From contig CAWAHF010000004.1 in assembly GCA_963781805.1 (NCBI GenBank), positions 2,170,001 through 2,234,000 on the forward strand: a DNA stretch of 64,000 nt, written 5' to 3'. The notes below the pieces were generated by a model. The model did no database searches and had not been told where the DNA came from. It saw only the letters and a program-made list of their open reading frames with translations. Made by a program: the position numbers and the translations under genes. The DNA comes from JAFGPL01 sp963781805 (GTDB taxonomy: Bacteria; Bacteroidota; Bacteroidia; Bacteroidales; UBA10428). The first letter of the stretch is position 1. Each line of letters begins with the position of its first letter. Of the stretch, positions 51,724 to 60,871 are shown piece by piece.

Positions 51724-52548
51724 ATGATGAAATATTGTTTTTTGTTTATATTCCTGATTATGATATCATTAAATAGTTTTTGTAATTTAAACCTGCAGGA
51801 TACAATCTTTAATCAAACCGGCGCCAATGGATTAAAACAGGGGTGGTGGGAAAAATATTATCCCAATGGTAATTTAATGTACAGGGGATATTTTAAAAAT
51901 GACAAACCTGCCGGTGAACTGCAGCGGTATTTTGAAAGTGGAAATCTTAAGGCGTTAATTCATTTTAATGAAAAGGGAGATTATGCCTCTGCAAAACTTT
52001 ATTACGAAGATGGAACCCTTGCCTCGGAAGGATTTTATCATAACTTAAAAAAAGACAGTGTGTGGAAATATTACAGCTATTATGATCATACGCTAAAATC
52101 GAGCGAAACCTATAAAGATGGGATTAAACAGGGACTGGAATGTCATTATTATCCAAATGGCAAATATTTCGACAAAATCGAATGGAAAAACAATGTGAAA
52201 GACGGAGGTTGGGAACAGTTTTTCGAAGATGGAAATTTCAGGCTTAGGGGAGGATACGCCAATGGTAAACTATCGGGCGATTTTTATGTTTATTATCCCA
52301 ATAATATTCCTATGGTAAAAGGGCATTACACAAATGATATGAGGGAAGGTAAGTGGATTTATTATAACCAGGATGGAACAGTAAATAATGAGGTACTTTT
52401 TGTAAGCGGTAAAGCTCAAAATGAAAAAGAACTTTCGGAACAACAGCAGGAATACTTTAAAAAAATAGAACAAAATATTGGTAAAATTACCGAACCCGAT
52501 GCAAACGAATTCTTTCAGAGAAACAGGGATAACGATTATGACTATTAA
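51724..52548 (+). CDS. Exported MORN-like/YwqK-type repeat protein
   Basis: 274 residues. Signal peptide (YCFLFIFLIMISLNSFCN), then a string of about eight repeats of the form G-x-W-x-x-Y-Y-x-N-G-x-L (QGWWEKYYPNGNLMYRGYFK, EGKWIYYNQDGTVNNEVLF), the MORN_2/YwqK pattern. These repeats build a beta-solenoid and usually bind lipids or partners. The YwqK name as antitoxin comes from distant homologues and is not implied here. Six bases before the subtilase gene, so an operon. Confidence 0.8.
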   Translation: MMKYCFLFIFLIMISLNSFCNLNLQDTIFNQTGANGLKQGWWEKYYPNGNLMYRGYFKNDKPAGELQRYFESGNLKALIHFNEKGDYASAKLYYEDGTLASEGFYHNLKKDSVWKYYSYYDHTLKSSETYKDGIKQGLECHYYPNGKYFDKIEWKNNVKDGGWEQFFEDGNFRLRGGYANGKLSGDFYVYYPNNIPMVKGHYTNDMREGKWIYYNQDGTVNNEVLFVSGKAQNEKELSEQQQEYFKKIEQNIGKITEPDANEFFQRNRDNDYDY

Positions 52549-52554
52549 TATGAA

Positions 52555-54192
52555 ATGAAGCTGTATTTCAATACCATTTTGTTTTCAGTCCTCTGCAATT
52601 TTTTAAATGCTCAACAGTTTTCAGGTTGGTATTGGGTTCAATTTACAGATAAAAATCATAGTTCTTATTCCATTGAACATCCAGAACAATTTCTTTCTGC
52701 CCGTGCTATTCAACGAAGGACAAATCAACATATCCCCATCCGGGAAAACGACCTGCCGGTGTCAACATTTTATTGTGACAGCCTGACAAAACTGGGCATT
52801 CCGATTATTAACACATCGAAATGGTTGAATGCAGTGGTTACAGGCAATATTGATTCAGTACAGGTTGCTTTATTATACTCGCTTGATTTTGTTAAGAAAA
52901 TTCAGCGCGTTAAACCGTCCCCGGAAACTAAATCTGCTTCAGCATTAACAGGCTTGAATTCATGCCTGGATGCAACAGGTTTTGACTATGGGATAGGATT
53001 TGACCAGATTCACATTCACCATGGCGATAAACTGCATACCCTGGGATACACCGGAAAAGGAATGGTAATAGCCATTATTGATGCCGGTTTCAAAAATGCG
53101 GATATCGTAAACGCTTTTCAAAAATTGTGGAACAATCATCAGATATTGGGTTATCGCGATTTTGTTAATCCCTCGTCCAATATCTTCAACGAATATAGTC
53201 ATGGAACCACCGTTTTGTCGGTAATCGGAAGCAATTTACCTGGCATTCTGACAGGTACAGCTCCCGACGCATCCTTCTGGCTTCTGAGATCGGAAGATGT
53301 ATCGAGTGAATACCTCATCGAAGAGGATAACTGGGTATCAGCCGCTGAATTTGCAGATAGTGCCGGTGCGGATGTGATTAATACTTCGCTGGGATATACA
53401 CGGTTCGATGATCCAGAAGAAAATCATACCTACAGCGATATGGACGGCAATACAACCCACATTTCCATAGGGGCTGATATTGCAGCCTCCAAAGGAATGT
53501 TAGTGGTAAACAGCGCTGGAAACGATGGCACGACCGACTGGAAGTATATTGGCGCCCCGGCGGATGCCGACAGTGTTTTATCCATTGGCGCGATTGATTT
53601 TGGGGGCAATATTGCCTATTTCAGCTCCAGGGGTCCGACTGCCGATGGAAGAATCAAACCCAATGTTTGTGCAGTCGGTCTGGGAACACACGTAATCAGT
53701 TCTGCGGGATTACTAACCATGACAAACGGCACTTCAGTTTCGTCGCCAATCATCACAGGTTTGTCGGCCTGTTTATGGCAGGCAAACAGATCTGCAACCA
53801 ACATGGAAATATTCAATGCCATTCAGGAGAGCAGTGACAGGTATACCAACCCTGATAACATTTATGGGTACGGGATTCCTGATTTTTATAAAGCAAATCT
53901 TATGTTGAAGGCAAAATACAGGTCGGTCCGGGATACGGTTTTCGCATTCAATTTCTTTCCAAATCCTTTCAGGAATGAATTTTATCTTAGCACTGAATCG
54001 GATGACGATGAAATTGCTACGCTAACAGTCTACAATACAACAGGGGTGTCGGTAAATAATTTTGAAATCACCCTCACCACCGGATATAACTTAATTCTTA
54101 TTGAAAATCTTTCCCATCTGGCACCAGGAGTTTATTTTATGAGACTTCAAAGCAAGTTTGGAAACTCCACCAAGGTAATTCTAAAACAATAA
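52555..54192 (+). CDS. Secreted subtilisin-like protease (S8) with T9SS sorting domain
   Basis: 545 residues. Signal peptide to about 20. Prodomain-like region, then S8 peptidase with catalytic Asp (VIAIIDAGF), His (SHGTTVLSVI) and Ser (NGTSVSSPIITG) motifs, plus VNSAGNDG oxyanion region. C-terminal 75 residues carry a T9SS type A sorting signal (FNFFPNPFRNEFYL, GVYFMRLQS, TKVILKQ). Exported to the outer surface by type IX secretion. Follows the MORN-like gene. Confidence 0.92.
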   Translation: MKLYFNTILFSVLCNFLNAQQFSGWYWVQFTDKNHSSYSIEHPEQFLSARAIQRRTNQHIPIRENDLPVSTFYCDSLTKLGIPIINTSKWLNAVVTGNIDSVQVALLYSLDFVKKIQRVKPSPETKSASALTGLNSCLDATGFDYGIGFDQIHIHHGDKLHTLGYTGKGMVIAIIDAGFKNADIVNAFQKLWNNHQILGYRDFVNPSSNIFNEYSHGTTVLSVIGSNLPGILTGTAPDASFWLLRSEDVSSEYLIEEDNWVSAAEFADSAGADVINTSLGYTRFDDPEENHTYSDMDGNTTHISIGADIAASKGMLVVNSAGNDGTTDWKYIGAPADADSVLSIGAIDFGGNIAYFSSRGPTADGRIKPNVCAVGLGTHVISSAGLLTMTNGTSVSSPIITGLSACLWQANRSATNMEIFNAIQESSDRYTNPDNIYGYGIPDFYKANLMLKAKYRSVRDTVFAFNFFPNPFRNEFYLSTESDDDEIATLTVYNTTGVSVNNFEITLTTGYNLILIENLSHLAPGVYFMRLQSKFGNSTKVILKQ

Positions 54193-54203
54193 AACGTATC
54201 CTG

Positions 54204-55574
54204 ATGCAATCGCAACCATTAAGTCTGTTTGAATTAAATAAAAAGATAAAAGAAATCGTTAAGGAAAATGTGGAACCAACCTACTGGGTAATTGGCGAAA
54301 TCAGCGAACTGAAGGTAAATGCAAGCGGACATTGTTATCTTGAACTGCTAGAAAAAAATGAAAAAACCGATTACCTGAAAGCCAGGGCCAGGGCTACGAT
54401 ATGGTCCGCCACGTATCGCATGATCCGGCCTTATTTTGAAACATCTACCGGTACGAGGCTGGCAGCCGGTATCAAAATTCTTATAAGGGTAACGGTTGAA
54501 TTTCACGAAATCTACGGTTTGAGCCTGAACATCATAGATATAGAGCCTTCGTTTACTGTTGGAGAACTTGCCAGGAAGAAACAGGAAATCATCAACCGGT
54601 TGACTGAGGAAGGTGTAATTGATATGAATAAGGAACTAGAGGTCCCCCGGCTTCCAAAACGAATCGCTGTTATATCGTCAAAAACAGCTGCAGGTTTCGG
54701 TGATTTCAAAGATCAGCTGGAAAATAACGAGTATCATTTTGGATTTCATATTAAACTTTTTCCGGCAATTATGCAGGGGGACGAAACCGAACAAACAATT
54801 ATCAGAGCATTGGAATCGATTCATCAATATGAAATTCTTTTTGATGTTGTTGTGATTATCAGGGGCGGAGGGTCCCAGGCGGATTTGGCCTCATTTAATA
54901 ATTACCGCCTGGCATTGCATATTGCCCAGTTTCCCCTGCCGGTATTAACTGGCATCGGTCATGAGCAGGATGAAACCATTGTAGATCTGGTCGCCCATAC
55001 CAGTCTGAAAACACCCACCGCAGTTGCAGAATTTCTTATTTCAGAATTTCTGGATGAAGATGAGTTATTGGATGAATTAACTGCTGCAATTGCTGAACAG
55101 GTACGTGAAAAAATATCTCTGGAAAATGAATATGTGATGAAAACGGGAATCCGGTTTTCCATGGCAGTAAGAAAATTACTAACAAATCAGCAACTCCGGA
55201 TGGAGAGCAAAAAAAATAATCTGGAATCCATCACATCTAACACCATAGCAAACAATCTGCAAAAAATGAAAGAAGTTTCAGGAAAAATCCGGCTCATCAT
55301 AAAAGGAAGAATGCTACAGGCAGAAAATCATCTGGGTATTTTCAAAAAGATAACCGGACAACTTTCCAGGTCGGGACTTGCCCGTATGAAACTGAATCTA
55401 ACGATGCTCGAACAAAGAAACCAATACCTGAATCCTTCCGAAACAATGAAGAGGGGTTACTCCATTACCCGATCCCATGGCAGATTGATTAAAGATGGTT
55501 CGGTACTCAAAGAAGGTGATATTCTTGAGACCCTGTTTCACAAGGGAAAAAGAAACAGCAGGGTGATGGATTAA
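54204..55574 (+). CDS. xseA: Exodeoxyribonuclease VII large subunit
   Basis: 456 residues. N-terminal OB-fold (YWVIGEISELKVNASGHCYL), catalytic domain with RIAVISSKTAAGFGDF, VVIIRGGGSQADLASFN, TGIGHEQDETIVDLVAHTSLKTPTA, long coiled-coil and the C-terminal NPSETMKRGYSITR. Degrades single-stranded DNA with XseB. The small subunit gene xseB, usually next to it, is not visible in the 260 bases after the stop. Confidence 0.96.
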   Translation: MQSQPLSLFELNKKIKEIVKENVEPTYWVIGEISELKVNASGHCYLELLEKNEKTDYLKARARATIWSATYRMIRPYFETSTGTRLAAGIKILIRVTVEFHEIYGLSLNIIDIEPSFTVGELARKKQEIINRLTEEGVIDMNKELEVPRLPKRIAVISSKTAAGFGDFKDQLENNEYHFGFHIKLFPAIMQGDETEQTIIRALESIHQYEILFDVVVIIRGGGSQADLASFNNYRLALHIAQFPLPVLTGIGHEQDETIVDLVAHTSLKTPTAVAEFLISEFLDEDELLDELTAAIAEQVREKISLENEYVMKTGIRFSMAVRKLLTNQQLRMESKKNNLESITSNTIANNLQKMKEVSGKIRLIIKGRMLQAENHLGIFKKITGQLSRSGLARMKLNLTMLEQRNQYLNPSETMKRGYSITRSHGRLIKDGSVLKEGDILETLFHKGKRNSRVMD

Positions 55575-55837
55575 GCAAAATTTAAGTGAATATCTTTATT
55601 TACGCAGATTTTCAAACACCACACGATTCTCAAAATTTAAGGAAAGTATTTTACACTGCCAAGTAAGTTCATCCCTCAACAATCCAAGGATACTGATAAA
55701 CAAAGCGAGAACATTGAATTACGTTACGGGAATACAAAACCATAAAATGAAAATACCAAATCACATGAAAAGAATATTAAACGCAAAACCGAAATTACCT
55801 CAGGACAATAACTGAATTCCTGTATTCTCCGGAATAA

Positions 55838-57424
55838 CTATTCTCCGCTTTTACCATAGTTAGGCAATACCCTTGCACTGGGATCGTTCACATTGCAGTT
55901 TTCCCATTCTTTGTTTGGCATCCAGAAATCTTTGATCAGAGGCGCCCTGCCTGGGAAATGCAGTTCAAAAATATTCCTGTACATCAGCGATTCCTTCGAA
56001 ATAGGAGGTGCAAACGTATATTTATTCTGTGCAGCACTTAGTTCCTCATCCGAATAAAGCTCTTCGGCGTAAGCTTTCAGATTGTCTACCACGCTGTGAC
56101 CTACAGCATCAGAAAATGCTGCTTTTTCCCGGTATAAGATATCATGCGGCAGGTAATCTCCTTCAAAACTTTTTCGCAGTATGTATTTTCCTATCCCTGT
56201 AAAGTTCATTTTCAATTCGGGACGGATGCTCATTACATATTCCACAAAATCCAGGTCGCCGAAAGGCACCCTTGCTTCCAGCCCGTTGGAAGAAATTGAT
56301 CGATCGGCTCTAAGCACATCATAAATATATATTTCACGAATCCGTTTTACTGCCTCCTTCTGAAACTCTTCAGGAGATGGTGCAAAATCGGTGTATTTGT
56401 AACCGAAGATCTCATCACTTATCTCTCCTGTCATAAGCACCTTAACGTCAGTATTTTCAGCAATGTATTTGCATACAAGGTACATTCCCATAGATGCCCG
56501 GATGGTGGTAATATCCCAGGTCTCTATATTATAAATTAATGTACTTAGTGTATCGAAAATATCCTGCTTTTTAAAAAGTACTTCGGTATGCTCCGCACCC
56601 AAATAGTCAGCCACGATTCTTGCATACTTTGTATCTATCGGATCTTTATCAATCCCTACAGCAAAAGTTCTTATAGGTTTATCGAGCATTCTTGCCGCAA
56701 TGGCGCATACCAGGCTGGAGTCGAGACCTCCACTGCAAAGAAATCCTACAGGTACATCGGCTTGCAACCGTTTCCTCACACCTTCAGTAAGTAAATGATT
56801 TATATTTTTGAAAACATCTTCAAGTTCATCTTTGCTTACTTTTTTAACCAGCCCAATGTCCCTGAAACAAACAAATTTTTCACCATCGTAGATATATCCC
56901 GGAGGAAAAGGTTTGATTTCTTCACATATTCCATGCAATGCCTTCATCTCGCTTGCAAAAAGTATTTCTCCAAATTCAGAGAATCCGTAAAACATCGGAC
57001 GAATTCCGATAGGATCGCGTCCGGCATAATATTTCTTTTTGTCAGCGTCGTAAATCACAAATACAAATTCCGCATCCAGTTCCAGGGCAGCCTGTTTCAA
57101 TCCTTTGTCCATTACAAGGGGAATAATTACTTCGCAGTCACTCTCTGATTTAAAATCATACGAATCTTTATACCTCTCTCTAAGTTGCTTGTAATTATAT
57201 ACTTCACCATTACAAACCAAATGAATGTTCTTGTGAACCAAAGGCTGATTTCCATTGTTTGAAATATCTATAATTTTCAATCTGTGAAATCCTATCCAAC
57301 CGTTTTCACCAAAATCTTCGGTATGTGAGTTATCAGGCCCCCGGTATTTTACTTTCTTAAAGTCATGCGCCACGCTTAGCTTAAGCATCTTATCACTGCC
57401 TGTATATACTGTAAATCCGCACAT
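55838..57424 (-). CDS. asnB: Asparagine synthase, glutamine-hydrolysing
   Basis: 528 residues. The N-terminal Cys2 nucleophile (MCGFTVYTG) and KYRGPDNSHTE, LVCNGEVYNY mark a type 2 glutaminase domain. The C-terminal synthetase domain has the PP-loop (VGFLCSGGLDSSLVCAIA), TGEISDEIFGYKY and RADRSISSNGLEARVPFGD. Makes asparagine from aspartate with glutamine and ATP. An ammonia-dependent AsnA is at 62586, so two routes exist in the same region. Confidence 0.96.
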   Translation of the reverse strand: MCGFTVYTGSDKMLKLSVAHDFKKVKYRGPDNSHTEDFGENGWIGFHRLKIIDISNNGNQPLVHKNIHLVCNGEVYNYKQLRERYKDSYDFKSESDCEVIIPLVMDKGLKQAALELDAEFVFVIYDADKKKYYAGRDPIGIRPMFYGFSEFGEILFASEMKALHGICEEIKPFPPGYIYDGEKFVCFRDIGLVKKVSKDELEDVFKNINHLLTEGVRKRLQADVPVGFLCSGGLDSSLVCAIAARMLDKPIRTFAVGIDKDPIDTKYARIVADYLGAEHTEVLFKKQDIFDTLSTLIYNIETWDITTIRASMGMYLVCKYIAENTDVKVLMTGEISDEIFGYKYTDFAPSPEEFQKEAVKRIREIYIYDVLRADRSISSNGLEARVPFGDLDFVEYVMSIRPELKMNFTGIGKYILRKSFEGDYLPHDILYREKAAFSDAVGHSVVDNLKAYAEELYSDEELSAAQNKYTFAPPISKESLMYRNIFELHFPGRAPLIKDFWMPNKEWENCNVNDPSARVLPNYGKSGE

Positions 57425-57808
57425 TATGCTAAATTGTTAAAAATTAATTCTGTTATGTTATAATTCGGTGTAAAAGAATTGCAAAAATAGCTAATTTGTA
57501 ATTAATATCTATCTTACGTTTTCACTTTTTTAATGATTATTTGTTTATTATAACAGTTTATAACCATTTTGGAAAAAATAACACAAAATAGTTAGTAAAG
57601 ATATAAAAATGTTCATCCCTGTAATTAAATTATAAGCTTTTGGGCAGGTAATGGCTATTATTCATTAACAAATGAAATACCAATAATTCTTTCCTGAAGG
57701 CAGAAAAAAATACTGTACCATTCATAAACTAAAGATTAATGACAAATTGAAAAAATGATTGGATAGTTATCAGTAAAAGTAAATTGAAGATATTTGTTTC
57801 GTATGGTT
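57425..57808. other. Gene-free spacer
   Basis: 384 bases, very AT-rich, no gene; TAATTCGGTG and similar but no clear promoter. Confidence 0.5.
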
Positions 57809-58222
57809 TTAACTAAAATTTATTGTCTTTTTCCGCAAGTCCATAAAAGAATTGAACGCAAAAATTCCAATCATTAACGAACAGGCAATTGAAATTATAA
57901 TACTTGTAGAAAGATTAATTTGAGAAAATAACGCAAGTATCTGGTTAAACCATTCACGAATAGCACTAAAATCTATATCAACCAAATGAATGTCAACTCT
58001 GATCAGATGCCTGATAACCGGAATCACTAAAGGAATTAATATAAGAATAGCGGCTATATAACTCAGCATAAAACCGTAACCTCTGAAAATACTTTTCTTT
58101 ACCGGCACAGGTTTATATTCCAATCCTATTTTATCCATAATCATTGAAGTAAAATTGGCTGAAGGCTGTTCCAGACCTATCTTATTAAAAAGCTCTTTCA
58201 TTTTCTTGTCCGTCCTGTTCAT
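57809..58222 (-). CDS. Small membrane protein, possible anti-sigma factor
   Basis: 137 residues. Polar N-terminal 45 residues, then two membrane spans (about 52-72, LSYIAAILILIPLVI; about 105-127, SIIISIACSLMIGIF). Four bases downstream of the ECF sigma gene on the same strand. The position and layout (short cytosolic head, membrane anchor) suggest an anti-sigma role, but no zinc-binding anti-sigma motif is seen. Confidence 0.6.
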   Translation of the reverse strand: MNRTDKKMKELFNKIGLEQPSANFTSMIMDKIGLEYKPVPVKKSIFRGYGFMLSYIAAILILIPLVIPVIRHLIRVDIHLVDIDFSAIREWFNQILALFSQINLSTSIIISIACSLMIGIFAFNSFMDLRKKTINFS

Positions 58223-58226
58223 TTTA

Positions 58227-58805
58227 TTAAATCAAATCAATTAATTCGGTTTGTAAAATTTTTTCCAGTGTGCTTATCAGTTTTTTTCTGCCTCTGAAAA
58301 GCCTGATTTTTACATTCGAATGACTTAATCCGGTAATCCCGGAAATTTCTTTCACACTGCAATCATCCTGATAATATAATGTAAGCAGTACCCTGTCTGT
58401 TTCTTCCAAAAGAGCAAATGCTTTTTTCAGATATTCAACAGGAATCTGATCCAATTGTTCAAGGTTTGTATCTGTCTCTCCGTGCAATTCGGAAATATTC
58501 ATGTCCATTCCGTCATATGAATAAACATCAATTTTCTTCTTACGAATCCTGGAAACAGATTGATTGTATGCAATTTTATATAGCCAGGTAGAAAATTTGG
58601 AAGTACCTCTGAATTCAGCCAGTCCATTGAACGCTTTAAGAAATACATCCTGAGAAACTTCTTCGGCGTCTTCACGATTTCCTGTAATTCTATACGTAAT
58701 GGTAAATACCATATCTTTATATTTATCAATAAGCATGGCATATTCCGAGGTTTTGCCTTCCAGAACCCTGTCAATATAATAACTATCTTTCTTAAAAGTC
58801 ATCAC
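58227..58805 (-). CDS. ECF-type RNA polymerase sigma factor
   Basis: 192 residues. Region 2 (YAMLIDKYKDMVFTITYRIT, AEEVSQDVFLKAFNGLAEF, FSTWLYKIAYNQSVSRIRKK) and region 4 (LEETDRVLLTLYYQDDCSVK, ISGITGLSHSNVKIRLFRGR) are both present, and no other region. It directs RNA polymerase to a small regulon, typically stress or envelope. Four bases precede the membrane gene, and it diverges from the 58934 gene. Autoregulation is common in this family. Confidence 0.92.
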   Translation of the reverse strand: MMTFKKDSYYIDRVLEGKTSEYAMLIDKYKDMVFTITYRITGNREDAEEVSQDVFLKAFNGLAEFRGTSKFSTWLYKIAYNQSVSRIRKKKIDVYSYDGMDMNISELHGETDTNLEQLDQIPVEYLKKAFALLEETDRVLLTLYYQDDCSVKEISGITGLSHSNVKIRLFRGRKKLISTLEKILQTELIDLI

Positions 58806-58933
58806 CAGATTAGACGACGGACACGTTGTACCGGTTACATCAAAATAAAATTATTTTTTTTGTAACCGACTTGTAAAGTGACGCGTCATATGTTTCGGAA
58901 ATCAAATAAAATAACTTTTAAAATTAATGAATT

Positions 58934-59284
58934 ATGGGACCAATAGGAGCAGTTTTAATACTTTTAGTTATTTTCGGTGCAATTACAGGCATAATCCTGG
59001 GAATTGTTTATCTGAGAAATGCAAATAAAGAAAAAATGGCTATCATCCAAAAAGGAAGTGATCCGGCAATCTTCAATAGTGAATTTAAACAGAGTGGCAA
59101 CTTTGCGCTTAAAGCAGGAATATTTCTGATTGGCATTGCCCTGGGTATTATCGTAGGTCATCTGATGTATTATTATACAGATGCCTTCCACAACGAGAAT
59201 GTACCTTATTTTTCTTCTATCTTTCTCTTTGGCGGAATCAGCTTGCTAATAGGCGCTTATATTGATAAAAAGAATAAAAAATAA
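58934..59284 (+). CDS. DUF6249-type membrane protein
   Basis: 116 residues. Three membrane spans (about 4-26, 60-82, 92-112) with a charged cytosolic loop after the first (RNANKEKMAIIQKGSDP), as in the DUF6249 family often found next to ECF sigma genes in Bacteroidota. Divergent from the sigma gene, which could control it. Function unknown. Confidence 0.7.
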   Translation: MGPIGAVLILLVIFGAITGIILGIVYLRNANKEKMAIIQKGSDPAIFNSEFKQSGNFALKAGIFLIGIALGIIVGHLMYYYTDAFHNENVPYFSSIFLFGGISLLIGAYIDKKNKK

Positions 59285-59375
59285 CACTCTTTTAAGCAAG
59301 ATTAATTTTATGAAACCTGCATGATTTTTAAACATGTGGGTTTCTTCTGAAAATTAAATATTAAATTAAATACTG

Positions 59376-60392
59376 ATGAAAAAAAGATTATTGCTGATTA
59401 TCATTCCAATAACGATCGTATTGGGTTCATGCGAATATAACCCGGATTATGTTGAACAACTTAAAGGACGATGGAAGTTTTCAATAGGAGATAACAAACA
59501 ATGGGCAGATCCGTCTTTTGATGATAAAAACTGGGACAGAATTTATGTTCCGTCTTCGTGGGAAGAACACGGATACAGAGGCTATAACGGATATGCCTGG
59601 TATAGAAAACAATTCAGAATTCCAAAGAAATCTGATAAGTCAAACCTGTATTTATATTTAGGTAAAATAGATGATGTGGATGAAGTTTATTTTAATGGCC
59701 GGTTGATTGGAAGTACTGGTAGTTTTCCTCCCAACTATAAGGGAGCTTACCAGGTACAACGCAGATATCTTATTCCTCCTGCATTGATTAACTACAAAGG
59801 CGATAATACCATCGCCGTGCGGGTATTTGATGGCCAGGAATCCGGAGGAATCAGAGGAGGTAAAATTGGCATTTATACCTCAGACATGATACCGGTGGAT
59901 GTAAGTTTGGAAGGAGATTGGAAATTTCATCTGCAGGATTCTCTGATCTGGAAGAATGAAAATTATAACGATAGCAAATGGGAAACATTAAAGGTACCAG
60001 AAAACTGGGAAGAACAGAATCACCGAAATTATGACGGTTATGCATGGTATCGTAAAGAGTTTGATCTGCCCAAAGAACTGCTGCAGGAAAAACTGGTTGT
60101 ACTTGCAGGCAAAATAGATGATATTGACGAAGTTTATATTAATGGTAAATTAGTCGGTAGTACCGGAAAATTTGCTGTCGACAGCAACGAAATACAAACT
60201 TATGGCTATTGGGATGAATTTCGCGGATACTATCCACCGGAAGATATTCAGTTTAAGGAAACTGGAAATATTATTGCCGTAAGAGTTTTTGATGCAAATG
60301 GAAAGGGTGGTATATACGAAGGTCCGGTTGGCATTGTATCCCAGGATAAATATACAAAATACTGGCAGGATAAAAAGAAGAGGTACAGGTAG
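59376..60392 (+). CDS. Lipoprotein of two tandem GH2-type sugar-binding domains
   Basis: 338 residues. Lipobox LGSC (Cys19). Two tandem copies of the jelly-roll domain found at the N-terminus of family 2 glycoside hydrolases: LKGRWKFSIGDNKQW ... VPSSWEEHGYRGYNGYAWYR and LEGDWKFHLQDS ... VPENWEEQNHRNYDGYAWYR. Both continue GKIDD(V/I)DEVY(F/I)NG and (T/I)IAVRVFD. No catalytic domain. So likely a surface carbohydrate-binding lipoprotein, built by duplication. Confidence 0.8.
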   Translation: MKKRLLLIIIPITIVLGSCEYNPDYVEQLKGRWKFSIGDNKQWADPSFDDKNWDRIYVPSSWEEHGYRGYNGYAWYRKQFRIPKKSDKSNLYLYLGKIDDVDEVYFNGRLIGSTGSFPPNYKGAYQVQRRYLIPPALINYKGDNTIAVRVFDGQESGGIRGGKIGIYTSDMIPVDVSLEGDWKFHLQDSLIWKNENYNDSKWETLKVPENWEEQNHRNYDGYAWYRKEFDLPKELLQEKLVVLAGKIDDIDEVYINGKLVGSTGKFAVDSNEIQTYGYWDEFRGYYPPEDIQFKETGNIIAVRVFDANGKGGIYEGPVGIVSQDKYTKYWQDKKKRYR

Positions 60393-60428
60393 ACTTGAAC
60401 CAGTTTTAAACTCCATATATAACCAAAA

Positions 60429-60457
60429 GGGCTGCTTAAAATAGCAGCCCTTTTTTT
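60429..60457 (+). terminator. Intrinsic terminator
   Basis: GGGCTGCT-TAAAAT-AGCAGCCC stem followed by seven T, after the lipoprotein gene. Confidence 0.85.
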
Positions 60458-60485
60458 GGAATATCTGAAGCAAAAGGTATGGAAA

Positions 60486-60830
60486 TTATATTGCTTTTCC
60501 TCCCTTTTCACCGGTTCTGATTCTTATACATTCTTCAATGGGCAGAATCCAGATTTTACCGTCACCCACTTCACCTTTTGAATTCGTTCGTGCATTATTC
60601 ATGATGGTGTTAACTGTAACATCCACAAATTCATCATTTACTGCTATTTCGAGCTTTACTTTTGGTATTAAGTTGGGGATGACTATTCTACCACGATAAA
60701 TATCTTCATCGTATTGTTGACCATGTCCTGAAACACGCACCACGGTTATTCGTGTAATTTCATTGTGTATTAAAGCTTCACGAACCTGATCGAGCTTTGT
60801 TTCTCTTATGATGGCTGTTATTAATTTCAT
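60486..60830 (-). CDS. glnB: Nitrogen regulatory protein P-II
   Basis: 114 residues, normal for P-II. MKLITAIIRETKLDQVREAL, the T-loop region VRVSGHGQQYDEDIYRGRIV (with the Tyr site for modification), and DGKIWILPIEECIRIRTGEKG. It senses 2-oxoglutarate, ATP and ADP. Placed 41 bases after amt, so it is functionally a GlnK that blocks the ammonium channel. GlnB and GlnK cannot be told apart by sequence alone. Confidence 0.95.
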   Translation of the reverse strand: MKLITAIIRETKLDQVREALIHNEITRITVVRVSGHGQQYDEDIYRGRIVIPNLIPKVKLEIAVNDEFVDVTVNTIMNNARTNSKGEVGDGKIWILPIEECIRIRTGEKGGKAI

Positions 60831-60871
60831 TTTTTTTGTATTAAAGAATTTTAATCAACTATTTTAACATA

